Shown: piece by piece, positions 1-7,523 of the stretch
Numbering within the stretch: the stretch's first letter is position 1
Layout: the number at the start of each line of letters is the position of its first letter
Virus record (IMG/VR): IMGVR_UViG_3300015371_000078
Span: 1 to 44,221 of that record
Source: a virus
DNA length: 44,221 nucleotides
Reading direction: 5' to 3' (one strand)
Notes under the pieces: generated by a model
The model's input: the letters and a program-made list of their open reading frames with translations, nothing else
What the model was told of the DNA's origin: nothing
Databases searched by the model: none
Position numbers and translations under genes: made by a program

Positions 1-123
1 ACTAATGTTGAATGAGAAAGAACTCAAAGAACTGATATCCGGAATCACTGACTTCGATGAACTTTTTTACAAGGGCGTCCTATTCGGAGATTTCGGTAAG
101 CGAAAGACAACTACGGCCTTGCG
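1..123. repeat. Left copy of terminal direct duplication
   Basis: Bases 1-123 are identical to 44099-44221. The simplest reading is a circular assembly, or a circularly permuted/terminally redundant genome, opened inside the recombination operon with a short overlap left in. The duplicated bases include the end of the upstream exonuclease reading frame and the start of the Sak4-like gene, so this is an arbitrary break point and not a biological terminal repeat. Confidence 0.9.
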
Positions 124-784
124 AACTTCTCGAAAGCGTGCTATACTGTTGCATGCAGACAGGGGCTGGAACGTCATTCGGAACCATCCCGATGAATTTA
201 ACAACCAGAACGTGATCCCTATTAAATACCAGGGGCTCGCACAGACTAGAGCAATTGTGGAGGCAGTGGTTGAGAACCAGGAACCTTTCAACGATGTAGA
301 CTTGATTATCCTGGACACAATTTCACAGATGCAAGAGAAGTACATTGACTTCCTTGGTGAGAACTTCGTTATCTTCGGTAGGGAAAAGGCAACGCCTAAG
401 CCTGGATCGAAGGAGAAGGAAATCACACTTACGGGTCTGCCAGATTACCACCTGACTCGTAACAAGATGCGACCGGTCATTGAACTTCTTGTCGAAGCTC
501 CAGTAGATGTTCTGTTCCTCGCTCACGTTAGAGAACCTAATGCGATGGAGGTTCAGAAAGGCAAGTTAGCAAGGCGCCCAAACGTAACGGAAGCCGTGTT
601 CAACTTGCTCGCTCGGGATGCCACCTTTATCGGATTCATGGAGGCCAAAAAGGAAGACTACACGATTACATTCAAACCATCAGCAACACTAGTAGCGAAG
701 TCTCAGATCGCTAGTCTCACAGACAAAACCATCAAATCATCAGAGTTACCTCAATACCTCTGGAACTGGAAAGCAGGAAAATAA
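5..784 (+). CDS. Sak4-like RecA-fold ATPase (single-strand annealing/recombination)
   Basis: 259 aa. It resembles the short RecA-fold phage ATPases (Sak4 type) that assist strand annealing with an SSB. The Walker B region is VDLIILDT (about residues 98-105), followed by LFLAHVRE-like sensor residues near 171-178. The P-loop is unusual: G28-D-F-G-K-R-K34-T35 has Arg where the GxxxxGKT consensus has the last Gly. The ATG overlaps the end of the Cas4/RecB-like exonuclease across the circular junction (the same start lies at 44103), and an SSB-like gene follows after 2 nt, giving a nuclease-annealase-SSB cassette. The family call is inferred from motifs and context. Confidence 0.7.
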   Translation: MLNEKELKELISGITDFDELFYKGVLFGDFGKRKTTTALRTSRKRAILLHADRGWNVIRNHPDEFNNQNVIPIKYQGLAQTRAIVEAVVENQEPFNDVDLIILDTISQMQEKYIDFLGENFVIFGREKATPKPGSKEKEITLTGLPDYHLTRNKMRPVIELLVEAPVDVLFLAHVREPNAMEVQKGKLARRPNVTEAVFNLLARDATFIGFMEAKKEDYTITFKPSATLVAKSQIASLTDKTIKSSELPQYLWNWKAGK

Positions 785-786
785 CA

Positions 787-1227
787 ATGGGCCTTTTTGG
801 TGATATCGACGTTAGTGAAGTCCCCAACGATCCGTTCTGGGTCGATGACGGAACCTATCTGGCAGTCCTCTCTGAACTGAAGGATGTTACTACTAACAGC
901 GAGCCTCCGCGTCACGGTCTCGCTATGAAGTGGGTCATTCAGGATGAGGATTCCGACTTCAACGGTAACAACGTTCAGGACTGGAAGAACACTTTCCCGG
1001 ACCTGACCGAAGACGATCTTACTCCCGAGATTCGACAGGACCTTTCTCGTCTGCGTCAGCGTCTCGAACAGATTGGTGTTACCGAGGAAGACATGCAGAA
1101 TTGGGATGCAGAGGTTGCTGCTTCCTACGTCGGAACCGAGGCGTACATCACTGTGAAGAACTCCGTTAACCAGGATGATCCTTCCAAGAAGTACCGCAAC
1201 GTTACTTTCGTCCGTCTGCCGGAGTAA
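787..1227 (+). CDS. Probable single-stranded DNA-binding protein (DUF669-like)
   Basis: 146 aa, acidic. It begins MGLFGDIDVSEVPNDPFWVDDG and continues with a GTYLAVL strand and later AYITVKNSVNQ and FVRLPE strands. This is the layout of the short phage SSB-like proteins often found next to Sak4 ATPases. It starts 2 nt after the ATPase stop and ends just before a strong hairpin terminator, so it is the last gene of the recombination cassette. Function is inferred from context and general shape; no decisive motif is visible. Confidence 0.5.
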   Translation: MGLFGDIDVSEVPNDPFWVDDGTYLAVLSELKDVTTNSEPPRHGLAMKWVIQDEDSDFNGNNVQDWKNTFPDLTEDDLTPEIRQDLSRLRQRLEQIGVTEEDMQNWDAEVAASYVGTEAYITVKNSVNQDDPSKKYRNVTFVRLPE

Positions 1228-1234
1228 GTAACTT

Positions 1235-1267
1235 AGAGGGCGGGCTCTTATAGAGCCCGCCCTCTTT
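1235..1267 (+). terminator. Rho-independent terminator after the SSB-like gene
   Basis: A perfect 14-bp GC-rich stem (1235-1248 with 1252-1265) around a 3-nt loop, followed by a short T run. It separates the recombination cassette from the replication genes. The next gene has its own Shine-Dalgarno sequence (TAGGAG), so partial read-through is likely. Confidence 0.85.
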
Positions 1268-1287
1268 CCGACTCTAGGAGTTTTTCG

Positions 1288-1965
1288 ATGAGGTTCAGAT
1301 ACTTTCACATCAACGTTAAGTCTAATCCCCTTATGGGTCAGACTAAGGTTGTCCATGACGTTAGCTTCATTCATGCTTTCGGCCGCAACGGCGGCTTTAA
1401 TGAGATTAAGCCCTGGCGCTATAAGAGGGCTGTAAAGAAGATCTTTGGTAAGGCGTACAACGCAAAGTCCGAATCCCCGCAGGTGGTCAACCCGAAGCTT
1501 TTTACTGTGAAGGACAACTACATTGTTCGGATGCACGGTGGCTTTGCCGCGATGACTCCTGTCCGTGAAGTTTCGGTGCTTGAAACTACTTCCCGGAACG
1601 GGCTCCCTGTAGCCTTCGTTGAATCGCATTATATCAACAAGGGTAAGCATATTCCTTTGCTACAGAGGAAGCCCGCGTTCCGCGCTAAGTTACATCTTCG
1701 ACACTGGACTAAGGAAGGCGTTGTTGTTGCCGACTTAGTAGAACGTGGATTTACTGTCTTTGGTTCCGAAGATGCTAATGAGCGCCACATGCCTGTATAC
1801 GTTACTGGACAAAAGTGGGTCCATAACAGCGGCATTGATAAGATGTGGTATGTGGAGGGACCTGGTGCCAAGGTAACAGTAGTTAAGAAGGGCGAGATTA
1901 GCACCGATAATCTCTTCACAGATCACCCCGCTCTGACCGCAGTCTTTGATCTTACCAAAGGATAG
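1288..1965 (+). CDS. Endonuclease/exonuclease/phosphatase (EEP) fold protein
   Basis: 225 aa; ATG preceded by TAGGAG. The ordered motifs fit the EEP (DNase I/exonuclease III) fold: INVKSN near the N-terminus, GFNEIKPW with the likely catalytic Glu near residue 45, SHYINKG (His), GSEDANE in the place of GDFN, IDKMWYV, and TDHPALTAVF in the place of the terminal SDH motif. Such proteins are Mg-dependent phosphodiesterases, here possibly a nuclease acting on host or replicating DNA. Several motifs are drifted (GSEDAN for GDFN), so activity is uncertain. It lies 3 nt before the primase-helicase. Confidence 0.6.
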   Translation: MRFRYFHINVKSNPLMGQTKVVHDVSFIHAFGRNGGFNEIKPWRYKRAVKKIFGKAYNAKSESPQVVNPKLFTVKDNYIVRMHGGFAAMTPVREVSVLETTSRNGLPVAFVESHYINKGKHIPLLQRKPAFRAKLHLRHWTKEGVVVADLVERGFTVFGSEDANERHMPVYVTGQKWVHNSGIDKMWYVEGPGAKVTVVKKGEISTDNLFTDHPALTAVFDLTKG

Positions 1966-1968
1966 TCC

Positions 1969-3717
1969 ATGTCTGAACCAGCACGCAGTTTGAATCATGC
2001 GGCTGAGGTAGAGGGATTCCTTGACACTCTTTTTGAGGGTCAAGAGGGCTTTGTGTATACGCCCACTAAGAATCCCTCTACAGGACATTGGCAGACCTAT
2101 TTCTTCACATGGCCCGAGCAACGCGAATCCATCGTAACGCACATGATGGACGCGACGAAGTCCAAAGAGGTCTATCTTAGTCCGTCGCTGTTTAACAAGC
2201 CAGAAGCCAAGAGAAGTGCCTGGAAGGGCAGTAACTATGTTTGGGTTGAATTTGACGGCAATGCCCCTGAGTCATTACCTCAGGGAATACCCTCACCGTC
2301 ACTCAGAATTCAATCTTCGACTAAAGGTCACGAGCATTGGTATTGGCGACTCACCGAGTTTGAGTCTGAGCAATCCGTTATTCAGGGTCTGTCTAAGCAG
2401 CTTACTTACACTTTAAATGCTGACAAGTCAGGTTGGGATGCAAACCAGGTTTTGCGCCCTCCTGGGACCCTCCACCACGACACCAAGCGCCGTGTGCGCC
2501 TGCTGCGGGCCGAGAATCGCACCGTCTCAATCGCTGATTTCGTGGGTTTGGTCGAGACTCCGGCAGAAGTTGTAGTCAATACTAATATCACTGATCTGCC
2601 AGATGTGCAGAGTGTGGTAAGTAAGTATAAGTTCAACACAGACGCTTGGGACCTATTCAAAAAGAAGTCGCAACCTACAGGTTCTCGCAGTTCAGCGATG
2701 ATGCGTATGGCTTTCCATTGCATCGAGATGGGAATGACGAATGAGGAAGCCTATGTCGTACTCCTTAACTGTGATGACAGGTGGGGAAAGTACAAGAATC
2801 GTACACCGGAGAATAGAGCTAAGGTTCTCACCGGTATCATCGCTCACGCTCGAAATGAAAAGTCAGTTCAAGCCGAGATTAGGCTCAATGATTACGAGCC
2901 TATGTACTCAATTGAGGAACTACTTGCACTCGACTTCTCGAAGATCAAGTGGCTGTTCAACGAAGTTATCGCAGAGAACTCATTAACCATCATGGCCGCT
3001 GATCCTGGCGTCGGTAAGACTACTGTAGCCATTCAGATGGGTATGGCAGTAGTGCTGAAAAGGGATTTTCTCGACTGGAAGAATGCATGTGAAACAGGGC
3101 AGAACGTTGGATTCTTTTCTTATGAAATGGACGCCCGACAGTGTGGTCACTTTATATCCACGATGCTCGGGGGGTACAGTCCTGAAGAGCAGACCGAATT
3201 GCGTAAGCGTTTCTTTGTCAGACCTACAGGATATGCAATTCAACTGGATCGTAAAGATGAACAGCAAAAGTTCCTTGACTATGTCGATCAGCATGAACTG
3301 AAGTTCATCATTATTGACTCTCTCAAGGCTATCAATGGTCTTGAAGAGAAGAAGTTTGTCGAGATTGAACGATTTATCAACAGGGAGTTAAGGAGCGACA
3401 GGGGCTGCACTGTACTGGTAATCCATCACAACAGAAAGGCACCGCCAGAAGGTAGAGTTGGAGAACAGTCTCTTGCTGATCTTTATGGAGATGTGTTCAT
3501 TCAGGCTACAGCGGTGCATGTTATCGGATTGCGTACTAAGTCTAGTGGGAAGCAAATTGAGGTTGCTCAGGTCAAGAATCGCCTAGCACCGGTCTACAAG
3601 ACATTTCGGGTGGTACGTGGGGAGCACTTGTCCTTTAAGGTTGAGACAGGTAAGGAGGTTAAGGATGACATTAAGTCAGGGGTTGGGTCGGCTCTCTCCG
3701 GAAGAGTTGAGATGTAA
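1969..3717 (+). CDS. Primase-helicase (RepB/AEP-like primase plus RecA-fold helicase)
   Basis: 582 aa with two parts. Residues about 1-210 resemble RepB/archaeo-eukaryotic primases of phages: VYLSPSLF, then YVWVEFDGN with a likely metal-binding Asp near 96, then HEHWYWRL and a DANQVLRPPGTLHH segment. Residues about 320-560 are a RecA/AAA_25-type helicase domain with P-loop ADPGVGKTT (about 343-351), Walker B FIIIDSLKAI (about 443-452) and VIHHNRK. A single protein can therefore prime and unwind at the fork. It overlaps the polymerase gene by 53 bp, which suggests coupled translation. One copy of the GGCTACAG motif lies across the P-loop codons and another near 3504. Confidence 0.85.
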   Translation: MSEPARSLNHAAEVEGFLDTLFEGQEGFVYTPTKNPSTGHWQTYFFTWPEQRESIVTHMMDATKSKEVYLSPSLFNKPEAKRSAWKGSNYVWVEFDGNAPESLPQGIPSPSLRIQSSTKGHEHWYWRLTEFESEQSVIQGLSKQLTYTLNADKSGWDANQVLRPPGTLHHDTKRRVRLLRAENRTVSIADFVGLVETPAEVVVNTNITDLPDVQSVVSKYKFNTDAWDLFKKKSQPTGSRSSAMMRMAFHCIEMGMTNEEAYVVLLNCDDRWGKYKNRTPENRAKVLTGIIAHARNEKSVQAEIRLNDYEPMYSIEELLALDFSKIKWLFNEVIAENSLTIMAADPGVGKTTVAIQMGMAVVLKRDFLDWKNACETGQNVGFFSYEMDARQCGHFISTMLGGYSPEEQTELRKRFFVRPTGYAIQLDRKDEQQKFLDYVDQHELKFIIIDSLKAINGLEEKKFVEIERFINRELRSDRGCTVLVIHHNRKAPPEGRVGEQSLADLYGDVFIQATAVHVIGLRTKSSGKQIEVAQVKNRLAPVYKTFRVVRGEHLSFKVETGKEVKDDIKSGVGSALSGRVEM

Positions 3718-5407
3718 GAATGACGGCATTCTGGATTTCATGGAAGCCCAGCAGTTGCTGACCATTGATACAGAGTCTGGCGAGACTCGTGGCTTAATGG
3801 GTGTTTCTGTAGCATGGGACGGACTACTCACTACTGGATTTTACCTTGGATGGAACCATGATGACCGTAATCTCACAGAGCCCCAAAGAATTAGGCTCCG
3901 TGCTATTCTATCAGATGAATCAAAAACCCTGGTATTTCACAATGCCGCCTACGATCTCAAAGTTCTTGAGCGAAACGGTCTCATTAAGAGAGGTCGCAGA
4001 AACTTTTATGATACCATGCTCATGGTACATTGGATCAATGAAAACCTGACCAACTACTCGCTAGATCGGCAATCCCAGGCATACGGAGGCAAGCCAAAGA
4101 ATCGTTCTTCTGCTATGCAGTATCAGATTGACACCTATGGTTGGGATGGTGTCACATTTGACATGAACGATAAATACTCAGCAAACGACGCATGGATCAC
4201 TCACGAACTGTTCCGGAAAATTCTGCCTGAGTTCCAGGCACAAGGATTTGACGGGCCGTTGTGGGAGGTTGAGCAGAAGTATGTCTGGGTAATTGCCAAC
4301 ATGATTGAGCGTGGCATTAAGATTGACCTTGAATACTGCTTGAGAGAGATGTTTAAGGGTCAGCACATCATGGGTCAGATGAGAGCAGAACTCATGATTA
4401 ACCCTGGCTCCCCGATCGGTCTGGAAAAGCTCCTGATTGATCAATTAGGGCTTCCCGTAATGAAGCGTACCCCTGGCGGTAAGCCGAGTTTCGACAAGGA
4501 AGCAATGGCCCTCTATGACGAAATGTTAGAACAGGTCGAGGATGACCGTGCGAAGAAGGTCTTACGATACAGAGGATGGCAAAAGACAGTATCAAGCAAC
4601 TATAAAGCGTACATCGACCTCCGGGACGGAGACAATGTTCTTCATCCAGGTTACAAGATTCATGGAACTGAAACAGGTAGAGCTTCATGTGAGAAGCCAA
4701 ACCTTCAGCAGATTCCTAAGTCTTCTGACAAAGAATGGAATGGTAACCTCAAGAGGGCCTTTATCCCGCGTGATGGTTTCGGTCTTTGGGAAGTCGACTA
4801 TTCTCAGTTGGAGTTCCGTCTCACCGTCGCCTACGCTGAGCAGGAAGACTTAATTGAAGTATTCAACGACGAATCCCGTGACATTTTCACCGAAATGGCA
4901 ACGGCGATGGACTGGCTTCGTCAGAATGTCAAGACGCTCGTCTATCTCATTCTGTTTGGTGGAGGGGCTAATCGAGCGAAAGTGGCATTCCGCCTGGACA
5001 CTATTGAGGAAGGCAGAGCGTTAGTTGAAGAATTCCATTCACGATATCCGAAGATTAGGGCTATATCGAGAAAAGCGCAGAGACTTGCGGAGAGCCGGGG
5101 ATACGTCCAATACTGGACAGGTCGGAGACGACACTTCCCCAAGGGAAGCAAGTTCTACAGAGCATTCAACTCCATCATTCAAGGTGGAGAAGCCGAAATC
5201 GTCAAGAGAGCGATGATCAAACTCGATGAAACAGTCTGTGATGAATCGTGTCGAATGGTCCTTCAGGTCCATGACTCTGTGGTATTCGAGATTGCCGAAG
5301 GCAAAGAGAGCGTGTATCTCCCTCGAATTAAGGAAGCGATGGAGGCTGTCGATTTTGATTTCGGTGTCAAATTTAAAGTAGACGTCAAGAAGTGGGGCGA
5401 GAAGTAG
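3665..5407 (+). CDS. DNA polymerase I-type (family A) with 3'-5' exonuclease
   Basis: 580 aa. The chosen ATG at 3665 follows a perfect AAGGAGG at 3652-3658; the upstream in-frame extension to 3617 has no ribosome site. Exo motifs: TIDTES (about 33-38), FHNAAYDLKVL (about 91-101), YSANDAWIT (about 169-177). Polymerase motifs: A, DYSQLEFR (about 377-384); B, RQNVKTLVYLILFGG (about 418-432); C, QVHDSVVFE (about 533-541). This is the compact phage form without a 5' nuclease domain and is the replicative polymerase here. In motif B a polar/branched NVKTLVYLI stretch stands in for the usual AAKxxNxGxxYG, a notable drift. Confidence 0.95.
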   Translation: MTLSQGLGRLSPEELRCKNDGILDFMEAQQLLTIDTESGETRGLMGVSVAWDGLLTTGFYLGWNHDDRNLTEPQRIRLRAILSDESKTLVFHNAAYDLKVLERNGLIKRGRRNFYDTMLMVHWINENLTNYSLDRQSQAYGGKPKNRSSAMQYQIDTYGWDGVTFDMNDKYSANDAWITHELFRKILPEFQAQGFDGPLWEVEQKYVWVIANMIERGIKIDLEYCLREMFKGQHIMGQMRAELMINPGSPIGLEKLLIDQLGLPVMKRTPGGKPSFDKEAMALYDEMLEQVEDDRAKKVLRYRGWQKTVSSNYKAYIDLRDGDNVLHPGYKIHGTETGRASCEKPNLQQIPKSSDKEWNGNLKRAFIPRDGFGLWEVDYSQLEFRLTVAYAEQEDLIEVFNDESRDIFTEMATAMDWLRQNVKTLVYLILFGGGANRAKVAFRLDTIEEGRALVEEFHSRYPKIRAISRKAQRLAESRGYVQYWTGRRRHFPKGSKFYRAFNSIIQGGEAEIVKRAMIKLDETVCDESCRMVLQVHDSVVFEIAEGKESVYLPRIKEAMEAVDFDFGVKFKVDVKKWGEK

Positions 5408-5556
5408 TGGAGTTCTTGAATGCTTTATGCGAACGCTGCCATGCACCGTGGACCATGATTACCGTCGATCCAGAGTATTACTGGTGTAGACACTGTGATT
5501 TCATAGGGAGGGTTGAAGATGTACGAAAAGCCAAGTCCAGCACACCGAAGTCGTAA
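5407..5556 (+). CDS. Zinc-ribbon microprotein
   Basis: 49 aa, GTG start overlapping the polymerase stop codon by 1 nt (TAGTG). It has two CxxC knuckles, CERC and CRHC, 20 residues apart around an aromatic strand (EYYWC), the pattern of a small zinc ribbon. It could bind nucleic acid or a polymerase partner. It overlaps the next gene's start by 38 nt. Length, overlap and the paired Cys support it as real; function is unknown. Confidence 0.7.
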   Translation: MEFLNALCERCHAPWTMITVDPEYYWCRHCDFIGRVEDVRKAKSSTPKS

Positions 5557-5698
5557 AGTGGTGTGGCTACAGCCTGATGTTCACGAGATTATCGTCGAGC
5601 GACAGAAGGAGTTAGCCGAGCAAGGCATTCTACTTACAATCCCTCAAACCATCACCCGCATCATTGATGAGTGGGACGTACTGAAGGATGCTGGCTGA
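5519..5698 (+). CDS. Small ribbon-helix-helix-like protein
   Basis: 59 aa; ATG at 5519 with AGGGAGG at 5505-5511. After a basic N-terminus comes a strand-like RKVVWLQPD, then two predicted helices (VHEIIVERQKELAEQG and TIPQTITRIIDEW), which resembles the RHH DNA-binding fold. It may be a small repressor or a DNA accessory factor. Its TGA overlaps the RuvC-like start (TGATG). A GGCTACAG copy lies in its N-terminal codons (5565-5572). The fold call is inference from pattern only. Confidence 0.5.
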   Translation: MYEKPSPAHRSRKVVWLQPDVHEIIVERQKELAEQGILLTIPQTITRIIDEWDVLKDAG

Positions 5699-6144
5699 TG
5701 CACTACTTAGCAATCGACCCAGGAGAGAAGAGAACAGGTTGGGCTTCCTTTGACGAGCAAGGCAACGAACTAGGGCTTGGAACCATTGTCGGTGACCCGG
5801 ATACATTCATGGACTGGCTTGAAGCTCTTGATCCTGCACCCAAGGAAATCATCTACGAAAACTACAGAGTCAACCCAACCATCAACCACGGTTTCTCTAA
5901 GGTAGTTACCGTTCAACTCATCGGGATGATCAAGCGTTATGCAAAAACTCGGGACATACCCCTCCACGAACAAGACAATACAAGACTATCTTTTGGACTA
6001 CGCTTTATTGGAATGTACGGCATGTACTACAAGGGACGCAAGAAAGTCAAGCATGTGGACGATCAAATCTCTGCGTATGCACATGGCGTATATTACCTTC
6101 AAACACATGGTATCCGTAAATCACGAGTGGAGGGCACACGGTAA
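5698..6144 (+). CDS. RuvC-like Holliday junction resolvase
   Basis: 148 aa, starting at the ATG that overlaps the previous stop. It shows the RNase H-fold resolvase acidic set: Asp7 in LAIDPGEKRTGWA, Glu54 in IIYENY, and the C-terminal HVDDQISAYAHG with Asp121/Asp122. Such phage resolvases trim branched DNA from replication and recombination before packaging. Length is normal for a small phage RuvC/YqgF-like enzyme. It sits at the end of the polymerase cluster. Confidence 0.8.
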   Translation: MHYLAIDPGEKRTGWASFDEQGNELGLGTIVGDPDTFMDWLEALDPAPKEIIYENYRVNPTINHGFSKVVTVQLIGMIKRYAKTRDIPLHEQDNTRLSFGLRFIGMYGMYYKGRKKVKHVDDQISAYAHGVYYLQTHGIRKSRVEGTR

Positions 6145-6368
6145 TGGATGATGAGTTCATTATCTACCAGGGCGAGCACAACTATTACGCCGTAGAGCAG
6201 TTTGTTGGGAGGCGTCCTGGCGATAAGAAGGTTGATCCGTATTACGTCAAGAAGGGATGGGGTAACAAGACCTATTTCTGGGATGGACGATGGATTCTCC
6301 TGCACCCAGGAGATATGATTTATAAGCGAGCCGACGGCTCTGTAGCCCTAGAAAGGGAGGCAGCATGA
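6144..6368 (+). CDS. Hypothetical protein, 74 aa
   Basis: The ATG shares a base with the upstream TAA. The protein is rich in Tyr and Trp (GEHNYYAVEQF, NKTYFWDGRWILL), suggesting a small beta-rich fold. No family recognised. It is translationally coupled on both sides: its TGA overlaps the next ATG (ATGA). Confidence 0.65.
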   Translation: MDDEFIIYQGEHNYYAVEQFVGRRPGDKKVDPYYVKKGWGNKTYFWDGRWILLHPGDMIYKRADGSVALEREAA

Positions 6369-6541
6369 TGGTTAACGATCCAGATGATGACATTGCAACA
6401 TTTGCGCTGGCACAGGCTGTTACCTTTGTCGGCAAGGATTCAACCGTCACCAACCCACAGACAGTGGTTGACGCCGCAGAACTGTTTGCTAAGTTCCTGC
6501 GGAAGAATGGACGAAAGAGGGGCGATGTAAATGCGGTGTAA
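6365..6541 (+). CDS. Hypothetical protein, 58 aa
   Basis: Starts in an ATGA overlap with the previous gene and ends inside the start of the next. It has an acidic N-terminus (DPDDDIA) and a helical middle (TVVDAAELFAKFLRKNGRKRG) ending basic. No family recognised. Support comes from the tight ATGA coupling and in-frame continuity. Confidence 0.55.
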   Translation: MMVNDPDDDIATFALAQAVTFVGKDSTVTNPQTVVDAAELFAKFLRKNGRKRGDVNAV

Positions 6542-6791
6542 GCCGTGTTGCGTGGCAATCGACATGATTGCTGCTATGAGAGACACCAATCCTAATCTTC
6601 TAGGAATCTCTCGTGTGCGGAGTGTTGACGGAGACTTCGAAGGTATCGAAGATACGGAGCTTTTCTACCGTACCGCTATCACTCTTCACAGTACCTGTAA
6701 AAAGAACTGCGACTGCAACCATAACGTCAACATGGACGGAGCGACTCGTGACGAAGATGCACGGCAAGCGCCAAGAAAACTTGCTGGCTAA
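6531..6791 (+). CDS. Hypothetical Cys-rich protein, 86 aa
   Basis: The ATG at 6531 overlaps the end of the previous gene by 11 nt. It carries MRCKPCC at the N-terminus and CKKNCDCNHN near residue 57, so a metal site is possible. In many actinophages a short protein with this ending (HSTCKKNCDCNH) sits next to small replication proteins; I do not know its role. It overlaps the next gene by 44 nt. Confidence 0.55.
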   Translation: MRCKPCCVAIDMIAAMRDTNPNLLGISRVRSVDGDFEGIEDTELFYRTAITLHSTCKKNCDCNHNVNMDGATRDEDARQAPRKLAG

Positions 6792-7308
6792 GATCGCCAA
6801 ACTTACCAACAAGCCGGTTGAGGAAATTAAGCAGGCGCAGGCTCTCTACACTGAGGAAGAGGCTGCTCTTGAAGCAATGTCTGTTCTTAATTACTATAAC
6901 TGGCGTAAGGAACTCATCCGGCAAAATGGTGAGCCTGACCGAATTTGGGAGGCTCGTCAGCGTCAATGGCGATACAAAATTTGCGAGGGATGCAAACTTG
7001 AGTTCGCCTACTCCTATCACTATGACGGAGTACGTTTTTGCAGTCTTGATTGCCTGCAGGTTGCTTTACGGAAGATCGGTTTGGAGGTTACGTATGGTCG
7101 GCCCCTCATGAAGCGATGGGGTTTGACTTATCCTGGAATTGTACCCTCATCCGCTCTACAAGCTGTAAAGCAATTGCTTCCGTCTTCCGACGCTGACGAA
7201 GAATCTTCCGTCGATCCTTCTCAGTCGTTCCTCCCCAAATCCCCCACGGATACTGATTACGGTCTCCAGTTTCCAGTAGCCGAAGAGCCTCTTCAAGGCA
7301 CTGGTTAG
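6748..7308 (+). CDS. Hypothetical protein with a Cys knuckle; 3' end antisense to whiB
   Basis: 186 aa using the GTG at 6748, which has GGAG 6 nt upstream (an ATG at 6757 is the alternative). The helical N-terminus is followed by a treble-clef-like pair, CEGC near residue 75 and CSLDC near 96. The frame stays open to 7308, and its last ~68 codons are antisense to the conserved core of whiB. That tail (rich in S, P and D) looks like passive antisense translation, so the functional part is probably residues 1-120. Confidence 0.6.
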   Translation: MTKMHGKRQENLLAKIAKLTNKPVEEIKQAQALYTEEEAALEAMSVLNYYNWRKELIRQNGEPDRIWEARQRQWRYKICEGCKLEFAYSYHYDGVRFCSLDCLQVALRKIGLEVTYGRPLMKRWGLTYPGIVPSSALQAVKQLLPSSDADEESSVDPSQSFLPKSPTDTDYGLQFPVAEEPLQGTG

Positions 7309-7462
7309 CAACGGGGCAACTATTGCAGAACTTCTTCATTCGTTCTGCTTGCTTGGAGTCCTGCTTCACGTCGACAAATAAATCGACACGGTCTTCAAGT
7401 GCTAACTGAACATCAACATTGTTTGCACACTTGGCAGCAAATCGCCAATTGTTGTCAAGCAT
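7106..7462 (-). CDS. whiB: WhiB-like Fe-S transcription factor
   Basis: 118 aa. The four cluster cysteines are Cys12, Cys46, Cys49 and Cys55 (C-x33-C-x2-C-x5-C), followed by the family signature GIWGG at 74-78 and a basic C-terminal helix with RRK. This is the WhiB family of actinobacterial and actinophage regulators that bind [4Fe-4S] and contact the primary sigma factor. It is the last gene of the long minus operon. Its GGGAGG ribosome site lies inside the 3' arm of the 7466-7509 hairpin, so translation and read-through may be controlled together. It overlaps the plus-strand 186-aa gene tail to tail. Confidence 0.93.
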   Translation of the reverse strand: MLDNNWRFAAKCANNVDVQLALEDRVDLFVDVKQDSKQAERMKKFCNSCPVANQCLEEALRLLETGDRNQYPWGIWGGTTEKDRRKILRQRRKTEAIALQLVERMRVQFQDKSNPIAS

Positions 7463-7465
7463 AGT

Positions 7466-7509
7466 AAAACCTCCCTGCGGGTGCTTTTGGGACCCTACAG
7501 GGAGGTTTT
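7466..7509. terminator. Bidirectional terminator hairpin containing the whiB ribosome site
   Basis: A perfect 12-bp inverted repeat (7466-7477 with 7498-7509) around a 20-nt loop, with T runs on both sides, lies between convergent operons. On the minus strand the 3' arm contains GGGAGG, the only good Shine-Dalgarno for whiB, 7 nt from its ATG. The hairpin can therefore stop the plus operon, stop most of the late minus operon, and hide the whiB ribosome site in read-through RNA. Confidence 0.85.
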
Positions 7510-7523
7510 ATTATTGTCAACTG

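Noticed and set aside
119-147. Internal promoter in the Sak4-like gene as a listed feature
   Set aside because: TTGCGA-17-TATACT with TGC matches the phage promoter form, but it lies inside coding sequence and only the motif supports it; mentioned in a finding only.
751-1650. Long open frame on the minus strand (about 299 codons)
   Set aside because: It is antisense to the SSB-like and EEP genes, spans their terminator, and has no ribosome site or protein-like pattern.
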